DNA of 64,000 nucleotides from JABSQH01 sp965230015 (GTDB taxonomy: Bacteria > Actinomycetota > Acidimicrobiia > Acidimicrobiales > Ilumatobacteraceae), in NCBI GenBank assembly GCA_965230015.1, contig CBDDKF010000002.1, positions 682,001 to 746,000 of the forward strand, given 5' to 3'. The notes under the pieces are model-generated. The model did no database searches. It saw only the letters and a program-made list of their open reading frames with translations, and was not told the DNA's origin. Both the position numbers and the translations under genes were made by a program. Shown piece after piece: positions 33,465-42,173 of this stretch (the stretch's first letter is position 1; each line of letters opens with the position of its first letter).

Positions 33465-34466
33465 TCAGATGTCGAGCCGGTAGACTCGGGCGGCGGTGCC
33501 AGCGAACAAGGCATGGCGCTCGTCGGCCGACATGTCGGCGGTGAGCAGCTTGCAAGCGTTCCAGAAGGTGCGGTACGACAACGAGCGTCGGTCGACGGGG
33601 AAGTTCGACTCGAACATGCAGCGATCGGCGCCGAAGCACTCGATGGTGTGTTCGTAGTAGCGCCGCTGTGCGGCGAGGAACTCCTCCGACGTCGGCGGGC
33701 GCTCGGCGGTGTCGAACCCGAAGCCATTGTCGGGCATCGCGAGCCCACCGAGCTTGGCGACCACATTCGAACACGCGGCCAGCTCGACGATGTCGGCGCG
33801 CCACGAGTCGAAGATCTCGTCGCGGCGGCCGGCGAACGAACCGACGCCCAGTGGCGTGCCGAAGTGGTCGAGGACCATCGTGGTGTCGGGCGCCGCCCGT
33901 GCCAGGTCGAGGAACTCGCGGTTCTGGTAGTGGTAGTGCCACGAGTCGTAGGTCAGACCGCGCTCGCCGAGACGGCGCACGCCGCGCCGGAACGCGGGGT
34001 CGTCCGACAACCCTTCAGGTGCAGCGCCCGGGATGGTCAGCGCCTCCGGTTCGATCGCTCGCGACAGCGCATGGCGGATACCTCTGAACCGTCCCCCGGC
34101 CGCGTCCTCGTGCGCATCGAGCACGGCATCGAGATGCTGGTCGCGTAGATCTGCCCGTGCCACGATGCCGCGGATCAATGTGCCGTCATCGCGGGCCGCC
34201 TCGCGGGCGACGAAATCGGTTTCACCGACGGGAGCGAAACGCCCCTCGCCAACGGTGCGATACGCCGCGCCGCACTCGATGAACACCGTGGCCACGATGT
34301 GGTGCCCGTCGCCGACGTCGGCATGGAGATCGTCGAGCCCGTAGGCCATGGCTCCGCCTGGGGGCCACAGATGGTGGTGCGGATCGACGATCGGCAAGTC
34401 CGGCTCGATGACATCCTCGACCACCTGATCGAGCCATGCGTCAGTCACCCACACATCTTGGACCAT
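33465..34466 (-). CDS. Amidohydrolase-2 family protein (fuconolactonase-like)
   Basis: 333 residues from ATG 34466. The N-terminal metal motif is present: IVDPHHHLWPPGG (HxH, about 26-38). Other conserved elements are RGIVARADL, GRFRGIRHAL, LTYDSWHYHYQ, TTMVLDHFGTPLG and CMFESNFPVDRRSLSY (terminal Asp). This is the COG3618-type lactonase/amidohydrolase branch, acting on sugar lactones or 2-pyrone-dicarboxylate-like compounds. Its start lies 17 bases after the DUF5655 stop and it is the last gene of a four-gene minus-strand operon. Confidence 0.85.
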   Translation of the reverse strand: MVQDVWVTDAWLDQVVEDVIEPDLPIVDPHHHLWPPGGAMAYGLDDLHADVGDGHHIVATVFIECGAAYRTVGEGRFAPVGETDFVAREAARDDGTLIRGIVARADLRDQHLDAVLDAHEDAAGGRFRGIRHALSRAIEPEALTIPGAAPEGLSDDPAFRRGVRRLGERGLTYDSWHYHYQNREFLDLARAAPDTTMVLDHFGTPLGVGSFAGRRDEIFDSWRADIVELAACSNVVAKLGGLAMPDNGFGFDTAERPPTSEEFLAAQRRYYEHTIECFGADRCMFESNFPVDRRSLSYRTFWNACKLLTADMSADERHALFAGTAARVYRLDI

Positions 34467-34483
34467 CGGAGCGGGACGGTCGC

Positions 34484-34963
34484 TCAGGGGGCGAAGATGT
34501 CGACGTCGTCGGGGACCATCGGGTCGCTCGATGAGGTCGGCTCCTCGGGCGGGCCGAACCCCTCGACCACCCAGTCGAGCAGCTCGCCGTCGACCTGCGC
34601 GAGCTCCGTGATGTTGAACACGTGGTAGTGACGCGTCCCCTGGGACGTCACCTTGCGGGAAAGACGATCGGTCTCGAGCTTGCGGCCCAGCGTGATGCCA
34701 ACGGCGACCCACTGCTTCATCGGCGTGATCATGCAAAACATCGCGTCGCGCTTGAGCAGCACGCCCTTCGAGATGGGATCGATGATCAGCTCGTTGTCGC
34801 CGTCGACCGTACGGATCTCATCGACGATCCGGTCGAGCACGGGACCGGTGAGCGGGTGCGCAGACTCCAACAGTTCGTCGAGGCTGACACCGGGCGTGCA
34901 CACGTGGCTGCGGCCGCGAGCGCCGAACGAGCGGGCACAGCTCGGACAAGTCCACGCAGCCAC
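34484..34963 (-). CDS. DUF5655 domain protein with N-terminal zinc-ribbon-like motif
   Basis: 159 residues from GTG 34963. The first 22 residues include WTCPSCARSF and SHVC (CxxC plus a later His/Cys), suggesting a zinc site. The DUF5655 domain covers about 30-130 with DPISKGVLLKRDAMFCMITP and WVAVGITLGRKL. The domain is uncharacterised. The C-terminal tail is acidic and Pro-rich. It starts 6 bases after the WS/DGAT stop, so it is co-transcribed with lipid genes upstream and an amidohydrolase downstream. Function unknown. Confidence 0.8.
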   Translation of the reverse strand: MAAWTCPSCARSFGARGRSHVCTPGVSLDELLESAHPLTGPVLDRIVDEIRTVDGDNELIIDPISKGVLLKRDAMFCMITPMKQWVAVGITLGRKLETDRLSRKVTSQGTRHYHVFNITELAQVDGELLDWVVEGFGPPEEPTSSSDPMVPDDVDIFAP

Positions 34964-34969
34964 GAACCG

Positions 34970-36412
34970 TCAGCTGGCGCGCTTGCGCCGGCTGGACCGC
35001 CGCTGGCGGGACCGACTCACCCGGTGCAGCTCGTCGAGTTCGATCTCGAATCGATCGGCGAGCATCCGCAGGTCGGGCACCAGGTCGCGGTCGGCGACCA
35101 GGGTGAGATCGACGCGGTCGTCGTGGGAGATTGCGCTGATCGACAAGCCGATGCCGTCGACGATCGGCACCATGGCGTGCTCGCGCACGATCGGATGGCC
35201 GGCGATCGGTCCCTCGTCGCGCCCCGGAATGTTCACCACGTACACGTTGAACGGGGGCAGCAGGCGCAGTCCTGCCCCGGTGGTCACGAGCAAGCGTGCG
35301 GCGGTTCCGGCCAGTGCAGACGGCGGCTCGGCGCGCCGAGCGATGTCGGCCGCCGACGTCGTCTCGATGTCCATGGTCAACTGCGACATTGCGTCGCTCA
35401 CGTCGGCGAGCCGTTGCAAGGGATCGTGGCGATGGGTGGCCAGTGGCACCAACGCCGCCCCGAGTTCGTCGTCGTCAACGCTGTCGCTGTCGACCAACAA
35501 CGGGGTCAATGCGACCAGCGGCTCGGACGGCAACTCGTCGTTGAGCACCATCCAGTGGCGCAGTGCCCCACTGATCACCGTGAGCAGCACGTCGTGGAAC
35601 CGCACCGAGCGCATCCGGTGCACATCGCGTAAACGGTCGAGCGGAAGCGTCACCCGCGCCACCCGCCGGTGCGCGCTGACCGTTCGGTTGAACGACACAC
35701 GCGGCACCGGTTGATCGTTGCGTGCCAACTCGATCGGATGGGTCCGCGAGCGGGCCGAGGCGAGTACGAGCCGCGAGACGTCGCCCAGCAACGGCAGCCG
35801 GGCCACGCCACCGAGTACGTGACGTGCGGCCCGCGCCGGGCTACGCCCGAGTGACCACGCCGCCTTCACCAGCAGCTCGCTGTCGGTGGGCACCATGTCG
35901 GGTTGCCATCGCGCCGGGCGGACATGATCGAGATCGGTCGGCGTGCCGGCGAGCACCGGAGCGAGTGGGCCGAGCGGACCGAGTTCCTCGATCAGCACGA
36001 TGTGCACCTTGACGAAGATGTTGGTGGGTCCGTCGGGGTTCTCGATGAGATAGAGCTCCCACAGTGGCCGGGTGCGGTCGAGCGGACGCTCGTGCAGCCG
36101 CGCCAGCAGCTGTTCGAGGGCGTGCGGGTCGGACGATCCCGGCACGGCGAGGTGGCGAATGTGGTAATCGAGGTCGAAGTGCGGATCTTCGATCCACCAT
36201 GGATCGTCGAGGCCCAGAGGCACGTCGACAACTCGGCGACGCAGGCCAACAACCAGGTGCAGGCTCGACTCGATCGCCGCGCGCAGCCGGTCGAACGTGA
36301 TGCTCTCGCCGTCGCGGTTGTCGCCGAGCTCGAGGACCAGCGACTGATGCCCGAGGTTGGTCACGCTCTCGGCGGCGAGTAGTTCGGATTCAGACGGCGA
36401 CAGCTGGTGCAT
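34970..36412 (-). CDS. Wax ester synthase/DGAT homologue with degenerate active site
   Basis: 480 residues from ATG 36412, which has AGAGGA about 8 bases upstream. The WS/DGAT fold is recognised from SESELLAAESVTNLGHQSL, WIEDPHFDLDYHIRHLAVPG, RPLWELYLIE and the C-terminal NVYVVNIPGRDEGPIAGHPI and GIGLSISAISHDDRVDLTL. The catalytic motif HHxxxDG is replaced by HIVLIEE (starting about residue 137): the second His, the general base, is Ile and Asp-Gly is Glu-Glu. It therefore may not synthesise wax esters or triacylglycerol, or may have another role. Its start overlaps the upstream lipase-like gene by 23 bases. Confidence 0.82.
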   Translation of the reverse strand: MHQLSPSESELLAAESVTNLGHQSLVLELGDNRDGESITFDRLRAAIESSLHLVVGLRRRVVDVPLGLDDPWWIEDPHFDLDYHIRHLAVPGSSDPHALEQLLARLHERPLDRTRPLWELYLIENPDGPTNIFVKVHIVLIEELGPLGPLAPVLAGTPTDLDHVRPARWQPDMVPTDSELLVKAAWSLGRSPARAARHVLGGVARLPLLGDVSRLVLASARSRTHPIELARNDQPVPRVSFNRTVSAHRRVARVTLPLDRLRDVHRMRSVRFHDVLLTVISGALRHWMVLNDELPSEPLVALTPLLVDSDSVDDDELGAALVPLATHRHDPLQRLADVSDAMSQLTMDIETTSAADIARRAEPPSALAGTAARLLVTTGAGLRLLPPFNVYVVNIPGRDEGPIAGHPIVREHAMVPIVDGIGLSISAISHDDRVDLTLVADRDLVPDLRMLADRFEIELDELHRVSRSRQRRSSRRKRAS

Positions 36413-37229
36413 CGGGGAGATCCTCTGGGTCGTCGCGGCGGTCGACTGGCGTGGGCGCCGGGGCCGACTCGCGCGAGGGGTACCACCAACGTAAGTGGGC
36501 TGCCGGGGAGAATGGACGCCACTCGTCGGGCCGCTGGGCAAGTCGTTCGGCAACGAGGTACATCACCGACGGATTGGCGCCGAGGCCGCAGTGCGTGCCA
36601 CGCACTTGCACCGCCTCGGCATACGGACGAACGGTCTGGCGGCACAGGTCGCCCGGCACGACGCCGTCGGCCTTGGTCCACACCGTGGTCGAGGGCACCG
36701 GGATGCGGTCGATGTGGATCCGCCGCGGCGTGGGCAGGAAGAAGTGACCGGCGATTTCTTGCAGGAGGCCGATGTTGGTTTCGGTGTGGTGCAGCCGGAT
36801 GGGCGATCCGAGGCTGATCACCTGACCCACCAGCTCGCGCCGGTGCTGGGCGAGCACGCGGCCGATGATGCCGCCGGCGCTCCAGCCGACGATGTCGATC
36901 GTCGAGCCGTGGCGGTGGGCCATCTCCTGCAGCAGCCGATCGACGCCGGCCGCGATGTGATCGGCGACGCCGACGTTCAAGCCCAAGCCCCAGCCTTGAG
37001 GACGATGACCCAGCGCCTTGAGAAACGCGCGCAACGGCGCCGTGGTGATGTCGCCGGTGACGAAACCGGGAAGCACGAGCACTGGTCGCGAGCCGCCGTT
37101 GGGAGCAGCAGCAGCCGCGATCGCCGCACCGGGCACCGTGGCAAGCAGTTCGGGGAAGGTCAGCAGCTCGCGCGCCAACGGCTTGGCACGTGGCGCCTCC
37201 GCGGGCGCGCCGTCAGCGTCGTTCGTCAC
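36390..37229 (-). CDS. Alpha/beta hydrolase, lipase-like
   Basis: 279 residues from GTG 37229, preceded by GAGGGAGAA as a ribosome-binding site. The nucleophile elbow is DIVGWSAGGIIGRV (GxSxG, about 113-126), preceded by VLVLPGFVTGD (oxyanion region). WTKADGVVPGDLCRQ supplies the probable catalytic Asp and RGTHCGLGANPSV the catalytic His. This matches triacylglycerol lipase/PGAP1-like hydrolases. Translational overlap with the WS/DGAT homologue suggests linked roles in neutral-lipid turnover, though the acyltransferase partner may be inactive. Confidence 0.82.
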   Translation of the reverse strand: MTNDADGAPAEAPRAKPLARELLTFPELLATVPGAAIAAAAAPNGGSRPVLVLPGFVTGDITTAPLRAFLKALGHRPQGWGLGLNVGVADHIAAGVDRLLQEMAHRHGSTIDIVGWSAGGIIGRVLAQHRRELVGQVISLGSPIRLHHTETNIGLLQEIAGHFFLPTPRRIHIDRIPVPSTTVWTKADGVVPGDLCRQTVRPYAEAVQVRGTHCGLGANPSVMYLVAERLAQRPDEWRPFSPAAHLRWWYPSRESAPAPTPVDRRDDPEDLPDAPAVAV

Positions 37230-37286
37230 CGTGTTCTCCCTCGGAGCCAGTCTGGCCGATGGACGGCCCGGCGCCCAAGGTTTGCG

Positions 37287-38519
37287 TCAGGCGGTCGACT
37301 GTTTCACCAGGTCAGCGGCTTTCCACACGTGGGTCACCCGCTCGGGAACGCCGAACATCGATGGTTCGTCGAGCGGGTTGCCATCGAGGGCGATCACATC
37401 GGCGTCGAAGCCCAGATCGAGTTGTCCGCTGCGCGGGGCCTGCGGCCCGAGGGTGTCGGGACCGTTGGCGGTAGCTGCCTCGATCGCCTCGAGGATCGGC
37501 AGGCCGGCCTCGTGCAGCAGCCGGATCTCCTCGCCGGACCGGCCGTAGGTCGCTCCGGACACGAAGATGTCGCAGCCGGCGGCGATCCGCACTCCTTTGG
37601 CGATGGCGATCTTCATCGCCTGCTGGTGTTCGTCGGCGACCATTTGCAGCTTGGCGTAGGCGTACGCCGGCATCTGGTCTTCGTGGCGCAGGAGGTTGTC
37701 GATCACGAAGCGGGTCGGCACCAACATCGCGCCGGCGGCGACCATGGCGTCGGCGGCTTCCTCGTCGAGGTAACTGCCGTGCTCGATCGTGTGGCAGCCG
37801 GCTCGCAAGGCCGCCATGATCCCTGGCTTCCCGTGGCAGTGGGCAGCGACGATGCGTTCGGCACGCGTGGCCTCGCCGACGATCGCGGCGAGCTCCTCGT
37901 CGGAGAACTGCTGGTGGATCGGGTGGTCGACCTCGCTCATCACGCCGCCCGATGCACAGATCTTGATCAACTTGGCGTTCGATCGCAGGTTCATGCGCAC
38001 GGCGCGCAGCACTTCGGGCACACCGTCGCAGAGTGCCGAGAAGCCGGTGGCCTCGCTCATCGTGTGAACGCAGTCGAGCGGGAAGCGATGAACATCGCCA
38101 TGCCCGCCCGTGGTGGACAGAATGCGTCCGGCCGCGTGAACGTGCGGCCCGACCACTCTGCCCTCGGCAAACACAGGCGCCAGTTGCAGACCGAGGCCGC
38201 CGACGTCGCGGGCGCTCGTCACACCGCCGTCGATCAACGCTGCCGCGTCGGCAACCGCTCGGCCGGCGGCGGTCACCGGGTTCTCGGTGAGCATTCGCTC
38301 CACGTCGGGGGTGGCGGTGCCGACGAAGTGCACGTGACAGTCCCACAGCCCCGGCATCACGGTGGCGACCTCGCTGACCCGATCATCACCCGTGGACCGC
38401 GGTGCGCCGTCGGCCGATCCGGCGTATGCGATTCGGCCGTCGTCGAGGACGACGACACCGTGTTCGATCGGTTCGCCGCGTCCGGGTATCAGCAGGTCGG
38501 CGCGTATGTGCTCAGCCAT
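37287..38519 (-). CDS. Metal-dependent amidohydrolase (imidazolonepropionase/prolidase-like)
   Basis: 410 residues from ATG 38519. The N-terminal beta-sandwich leads to ATVMPGLWDCHVHFVG (HxH zinc ligands), then a lysine in LIKICASGGVMSE, His in IVAAHCHGKPG and TIEHGSYLDEEA, and Asp in IAAGCDIFVSG. The C-terminal strand is GFDADVIALDGNPL. This is the Xaa-Pro dipeptidase/organophosphate-hydrolase-like branch of the amidohydrolase superfamily, usually acting on N-acyl amino acids or dipeptides. The start overlaps the SRPBCC stop by 8 bases, placing it last in the ArsR operon. Confidence 0.87.
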   Translation of the reverse strand: MAEHIRADLLIPGRGEPIEHGVVVLDDGRIAYAGSADGAPRSTGDDRVSEVATVMPGLWDCHVHFVGTATPDVERMLTENPVTAAGRAVADAAALIDGGVTSARDVGGLGLQLAPVFAEGRVVGPHVHAAGRILSTTGGHGDVHRFPLDCVHTMSEATGFSALCDGVPEVLRAVRMNLRSNAKLIKICASGGVMSEVDHPIHQQFSDEELAAIVGEATRAERIVAAHCHGKPGIMAALRAGCHTIEHGSYLDEEAADAMVAAGAMLVPTRFVIDNLLRHEDQMPAYAYAKLQMVADEHQQAMKIAIAKGVRIAAGCDIFVSGATYGRSGEEIRLLHEAGLPILEAIEAATANGPDTLGPQAPRSGQLDLGFDADVIALDGNPLDEPSMFGVPERVTHVWKAADLVKQSTA

Positions 38520-38988
38520 CACCCTCAGTTGTAACACCGTCCGACGATGGCGCCGTGACGGCGCCGGCCGGCAGCGTCGCGGCGACGGCGTCGGCGAGTT
38601 GCTCGATGCTGTTGCTCCACCCGCCGGTGACGATCTCGATCATGGCTTCCGACGGCAGACCGTCGTGGGTGATCGTCACCTCGCTGCCCTGAGGATGCGC
38701 GGCGATCGCCACCGTGATGACCTGCTCGCCGCCGAACGTGTAGCGCAACAGGGTTGGCTCGACCACGTCGAGGAAGGTGCCCTCGACGACGAACGGCGTG
38801 CCGTCGAAGTCCATGCTCACGTGCAGTTTCCCACCGAGGCGGACGTCCCACGCATGGATCGTCCACAACTGGTCGACCGCGCACCCGTACCAGCGGGCCA
38901 GCACGGCGACGTCGGTCCATGCGGCCCACACCCGTTCGGGAGGCGCCGAGTACATGCGGATGAAGGTGGCCGAGTGTGTCGTGGTCAT
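38512..38988 (-). CDS. SRPBCC (AHSA1-like) domain protein
   Basis: 158 residues from ATG 38988. It is a typical AHSA1/START-like fold: IRMYSAPPERVWAAWTD, ARWYGCAVDQ (W-Y-G variant of the usual WxxP), VRLGGKLHVSMDF, LRYTFGGEQVITVAI and TITHDGLPSEAMIEIVTGGW. Such proteins bind small hydrophobic ligands and very often follow ArsR regulators; the function of these pairs is unproven. It overlaps the ArsR gene by 4 bases and the amidohydrolase by 8 bases, so it is inside a tightly coupled operon. Confidence 0.85.
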   Translation of the reverse strand: MTTTHSATFIRMYSAPPERVWAAWTDVAVLARWYGCAVDQLWTIHAWDVRLGGKLHVSMDFDGTPFVVEGTFLDVVEPTLLRYTFGGEQVITVAIAAHPQGSEVTITHDGLPSEAMIEIVTGGWSNSIEQLADAVAATLPAGAVTAPSSDGVTTEGDG

Positions 38989-39347
38989 GATGCGCTGCTT
39001 TCGGGTGGCGGATTCGATCGTGCGAGGTTCGGTTCGTCGAGCACGGCGCCAAGACGGTCGAGGTTGGCTTCCCAGGCTGTGGCGATGAGGGTCGCCCACT
39101 CGGTGAGCGGCGCCAACCGGTCGGGCGCAAGGGCCAAGGTGTGGACCCGCCCGTCGAGGCGGCGATGAACAAGGCCGCACTGCTCGAGTTCGCGCACGTG
39201 TCGGTTGAGCGCCTGCTTGGAGAACCCAAACCGTTCGCCGAGCTGCGGTGTGGTGACGGGGCCGTCGGTCAGTGCACTCACGATGGCGCGGCGCGGCGCC
39301 GAGGCCAGCGCCCCGAACAGCCCGTCGAGTTCGTCGGTTGCGCTCAC
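38985..39347 (-). CDS. ArsR-family winged-helix regulator
   Basis: 120 residues from GTG 39347. The winged helix is visible in LFGALASAPRRAIVSALTDG, TTPQLGERFGFSKQALNRHV (recognition helix) and RELEQCGLVHRRLDGRVHTL. No metal-binding CVC motif is present, so it is of the non-metal ArsR group paired with SRPBCC proteins. The start overlaps the preceding gene's stop (GTGA). The likely target is the inverted repeat 39742-39761 upstream of the operon, giving autorepression (inference). Confidence 0.87.
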   Translation of the reverse strand: MSATDELDGLFGALASAPRRAIVSALTDGPVTTPQLGERFGFSKQALNRHVRELEQCGLVHRRLDGRVHTLALAPDRLAPLTEWATLIATAWEANLDRLGAVLDEPNLARSNPPPESSAS

Positions 39348-39712
39348 GTGCGGGCGCTCGATGTGGTCGTCTTGGGCGGCAGCGTGCCGATCCACTCGTA
39401 GCTGGCGTCGAACCATGGCTGCAACGCGGTGGTGTCGTGCAAGAGCTCGTCGGGGACCGACAGGTAGCCGCGCATCGTGGCCCCGTACTGCTCGACCGGA
39501 CCCGTGTCGTAGCGGGCGGCGAATTCGTCGTGTCGGTCGGGAGGGATGCGCAGCGCCATCGTCCCTTCGGCCGTGAGGAAGCTGAACATGTTGCCGTTGC
39601 GCGCGGTGTAGGGGTTCTTGGCGCCCTTGCGGGGCACCTGCCCGTTGCCGGCAACGACGGCTTCGTACGCCGCGAGCGCGTCGTCGGGACCGGGATACGT
39701 CTGCTTGGCCAC
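39344..39712 (-). CDS. Small TfoX-N/YjbR-like protein
   Basis: 122 residues from GTG 39712. The sequence has AKNPYTARNGNMFSFLTAEG, MALRIPPDRHDEFAARYDTG and YGATMRGYLSVPDELL, resembling small bacterial proteins of the TfoX N-terminal/YjbR (double-wing) type that often sit next to ArsR-SRPBCC pairs. The assignment is a resemblance only. It is the first gene of a four-gene operon. The predicted promoter places transcription start almost at the GTG, so the mRNA may be leaderless. Confidence 0.65.
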   Translation of the reverse strand: MAKQTYPGPDDALAAYEAVVAGNGQVPRKGAKNPYTARNGNMFSFLTAEGTMALRIPPDRHDEFAARYDTGPVEQYGATMRGYLSVPDELLHDTTALQPWFDASYEWIGTLPPKTTTSSART

Positions 39713-39718
39713 GACACG

Positions 39719-39761
39719 ACCGTACGCACGGTATCACCGATCGTCAACACTTTTGTTGACG
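39719..39761 (-). promoter_or_regulatory. Operator inverted repeat and promoter of the ArsR operon
   Basis: CGTCAACA (39742-39749) and TGTTGACG (39754-39761) are perfect 8-base arms separated by 4 bases. On the minus strand the proximal arm contains TTGACG (-35, 39747-39742); 17 bases later is TACGGT (-10, 39724-39719), with the GTG start 7 bases beyond. A regulator bound here would cover the -35 box. Confidence 0.7.
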
Positions 39762-39828
39762 GTTGCGCGAGCGCCTTCGCTGCCCTGCTACAAACGCGTC
39801 CCTCGACCGCCGACCCAACGGAGCACTG

Positions 39829-40254
39829 ATGGCCAACAACGACGCACTCGGACCCGTCGACTTCGTTCTCCTCGAGTTCCCCGAGCAGAACCCCTCGGGG
39901 GCCACCGCACGGGCCCTGTTGTCGCTCGTCGACAGCGGTGTGATCCAGCTCTACGACATCGTGGCGCTCCGCCGCGGCGATGACGGCCACGAGGTGTTCG
40001 ATCTGTCCGAGTTCGACGCAGACGGGTTCGCTCGGTTCGACGGCGCCCGGTCAGGCCTGCTGAGCGATGACGACGTCAGCGCGGCCGCCGAACTGCTCCA
40101 GCCGGGCACCGTCGGCGTGATGCTCGTGTACGAGAACGTGTGGGCGGCGCACTTCGTCGGCGAGGCCCGGGCGGCTGGCGGCGAGATGATCGTGAGCCAG
40201 CGCGTGCCCGCCGGCGACCTCCTCAACACGCTCGATCGGCTCGAGTCGAGCTGA
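39829..40254 (+). CDS. DUF6325 family protein
   Basis: 141 residues from ATG 39829. It starts NNDALGPVDFVLLEFPEQ and contains LLSLVDSGVIQLYDIVALRR and MLVYENVWAAHFVGEARAAGG, the pattern of DUF6325, a small alpha/beta ferredoxin-like family common in actinobacteria. Members are usually next to a SHOCT protein, as here, with 57 bases between the genes. Function unknown; no signal peptide or TM helix. Confidence 0.85.
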   Translation: MANNDALGPVDFVLLEFPEQNPSGATARALLSLVDSGVIQLYDIVALRRGDDGHEVFDLSEFDADGFARFDGARSGLLSDDDVSAAAELLQPGTVGVMLVYENVWAAHFVGEARAAGGEMIVSQRVPAGDLLNTLDRLESS

Positions 40255-40311
40255 AGCCCCCGAGTCACCCAGCAAGTCCGATACCCAGTACGAACCAGAC
40301 GGAGACACACG

Positions 40312-40626
40312 ATGCCCGGACTACTTCGAGGAATGGCTCGCACCGCCGCGATCGCGGGAACAGCGAGCGCCGTCAGCGGCCGCGTCCAACGACGTCAGGC
40401 GGAGAAGTTCGCCAGCCGCGACCAACAGATCGCCGCGACCCGTGCCCAAGGCTGGTCGCAAGGCATGCACACCGCAGCGCCGCAGCCCGCTCCCCCGCCG
40501 CCGCAGCCGGCAGCAGCGCCGCAGGTCGATGTGATCGGTCAGCTCAAGCAGCTCGCAGAACTCAAGGAGCAAGGCATCTTGACCGAGGCGGAGTTTGCCG
40601 CGCAGAAGGCCAAGCTCCTCGGCTGA
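40312..40626 (+). CDS. SHOCT domain protein
   Basis: 104 residues. The N-terminus (LLRGMARTAAIAGTASAVSG) is hydrophobic with Gly and Ala. A Gln/Pro/Ala linker (about 55-72) follows, and the C-terminus IGQLKQLAELKEQGILTEAE is the SHOCT helix pair. It is paired with DUF6325 upstream; such pairs recur in actinobacterial genomes. The role is unknown; SHOCT modules mediate oligomerisation or tether proteins to others. Confidence 0.85.
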   Translation: MPGLLRGMARTAAIAGTASAVSGRVQRRQAEKFASRDQQIAATRAQGWSQGMHTAAPQPAPPPPQPAAAPQVDVIGQLKQLAELKEQGILTEAEFAAQKAKLLG

Positions 40627-40660
40627 ACCTGACCCTCCTCGCCGAACCCTGCTCGGCTCA

Positions 40661-42121
40661 CTACGTCTCGATGCGCTGGATGTCCGACGGCATCCACGAG
40701 TGATCGAAGTAGCCGTCGGTCGGCCCGTAGAGCCGCAGGATCGTGAACCAACCCTTGCCGGGCAACGTGCGTATCCAGTTCTGTTCGCGCCCGGCGGGCG
40801 CATCGGGTCCGAAGCGGACGATCGTCGAGCCATCAGGCTCGGTGGCGAGATCGCCGAAGCTGTTCAGACTGGGTGTCGGCTGGCCGTTCGCCAGCATCGA
40901 GCGGGTCCACACGTCGTACACCACGACCGACCAGAAATTGGCCGCCGGTATGCCGGCGGGCAGATGGAGCTCGTAGCTCGCCGCTCCGTCGAGCCAGCGC
41001 CCGTCGCCGTCCTGGTAGGTCCACATGTACGCCGACCCTTTGCCCGGCGGCGGTGTGACCATGGCGATCGACGAGCCGGTGGCGAACCAGCCCATGAGGC
41101 TCAGCCCGGACACCATCGTTCGCCCGTCGACCTCGTAGTAGGGGTAGCCAGTGTTGCCGATCTCGATCCACTGGCGCTGCTCGTAGCGCCGAAGCGGCAA
41201 GCGGGTGCGGTAGCTCGTGGCGACCGCCATGGCCGACGCCACGGTGGCCGCCTCGGCGAGGATGCGGCGCATTCGGTCGTCGGGCGCAAAGGGCTCGCCG
41301 TGGACGATGCCGATCGCCCCGAGCGTCCCCTTGGTCTCGGCATCGAGCGCGTCGGGATGCTCGTGTGCGACAAGGTCGGCGAGATCTTCGAAGAAACGAG
41401 TGTCGACGGGGTGGATCGTGTCGAGATCGCGACCCGACGCGTTCACGATCTCGGTCGGTGGCGGATCGTCGAGCGAGGCCAACGGCGTGATGCGCGTCTG
41501 ACGATGGAGCGCGACGGCGTCGTCGGTCGAACCATCGGGGGCGCGCATCCCGCGCAGCACGAGCCACAGCCCGTAGGTGCGGGGACGGACCACGTGGAAG
41601 CCGTACGGTGGCACTTCGCCGTCGTAGTCCGGCGGGAGCACGAGAAAGCGGCCTCCGCGACCCTGGTCGGGCCCTGCCGGCCCGATGTTGACCACCTCGC
41701 GCATCCACATGTCGTTGAGGAAGCCGAGCATTCCCGGAGGCACGTCGACCACGGTTGGTCCGTCGACGTCCAAGGCGAGAAAGGTGATGCCGTAGACGGT
41801 TTCTGAGTTGGGGGTGAGCAGCAGCGACCGAGCGTCGAACTCGCCCTCCCAGACCACGAGCTGGCTCGACGATGTCACGCCCAGATCGCGTCGCAATCCT
41901 TCGCGAAACGAGTACATCGACGCCGCAGTGATGTTGCGCAGGAACACCTGGCAGGCGCGCTGGAAATCGAGCTGATCGAACAGCTTGTCGACGGTCGCAT
42001 CGGTCGGGTACTCGTTCTCGAAGTGCAAGTCGCCGACGAACTCCGACGACACCACCGATGGCGGCGGTTGCGGCGCAGTGATGCGGACGACGTCGGTTGG
42101 GCCGTTCGGTTCAAAGCTCAC
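40661..42121 (-). CDS. DUF1254/DUF1214 family protein
   Basis: 486 residues. The DUF1254 domain (about 40-170) includes CQVFLRNITAASMYSFREGL and LLLTPNSETVYGITFLALD, and the DUF1214 domain (about 340-475) includes YMWTYQDGDGRWLDGAASYE and NFWSVVVYDVWTRSML with TEPDGSTIVRFGPDAP near the end. There is no signal peptide, although many relatives are secreted. The family is uncharacterised. It is convergent with the SHOCT gene and precedes no obvious operon partner; a 52-base gap separates it from the nitroreductase gene. Confidence 0.87.
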   Translation of the reverse strand: MSFEPNGPTDVVRITAPQPPPSVVSSEFVGDLHFENEYPTDATVDKLFDQLDFQRACQVFLRNITAASMYSFREGLRRDLGVTSSSQLVVWEGEFDARSLLLTPNSETVYGITFLALDVDGPTVVDVPPGMLGFLNDMWMREVVNIGPAGPDQGRGGRFLVLPPDYDGEVPPYGFHVVRPRTYGLWLVLRGMRAPDGSTDDAVALHRQTRITPLASLDDPPPTEIVNASGRDLDTIHPVDTRFFEDLADLVAHEHPDALDAETKGTLGAIGIVHGEPFAPDDRMRRILAEAATVASAMAVATSYRTRLPLRRYEQRQWIEIGNTGYPYYEVDGRTMVSGLSLMGWFATGSSIAMVTPPPGKGSAYMWTYQDGDGRWLDGAASYELHLPAGIPAANFWSVVVYDVWTRSMLANGQPTPSLNSFGDLATEPDGSTIVRFGPDAPAGREQNWIRTLPGKGWFTILRLYGPTDGYFDHSWMPSDIQRIET

Positions 42122-42173
42122 GTGCTGGTCTCCATCTCGACAGCATGCCCCGAAGTCGGGGCCCGGCGCCGCG

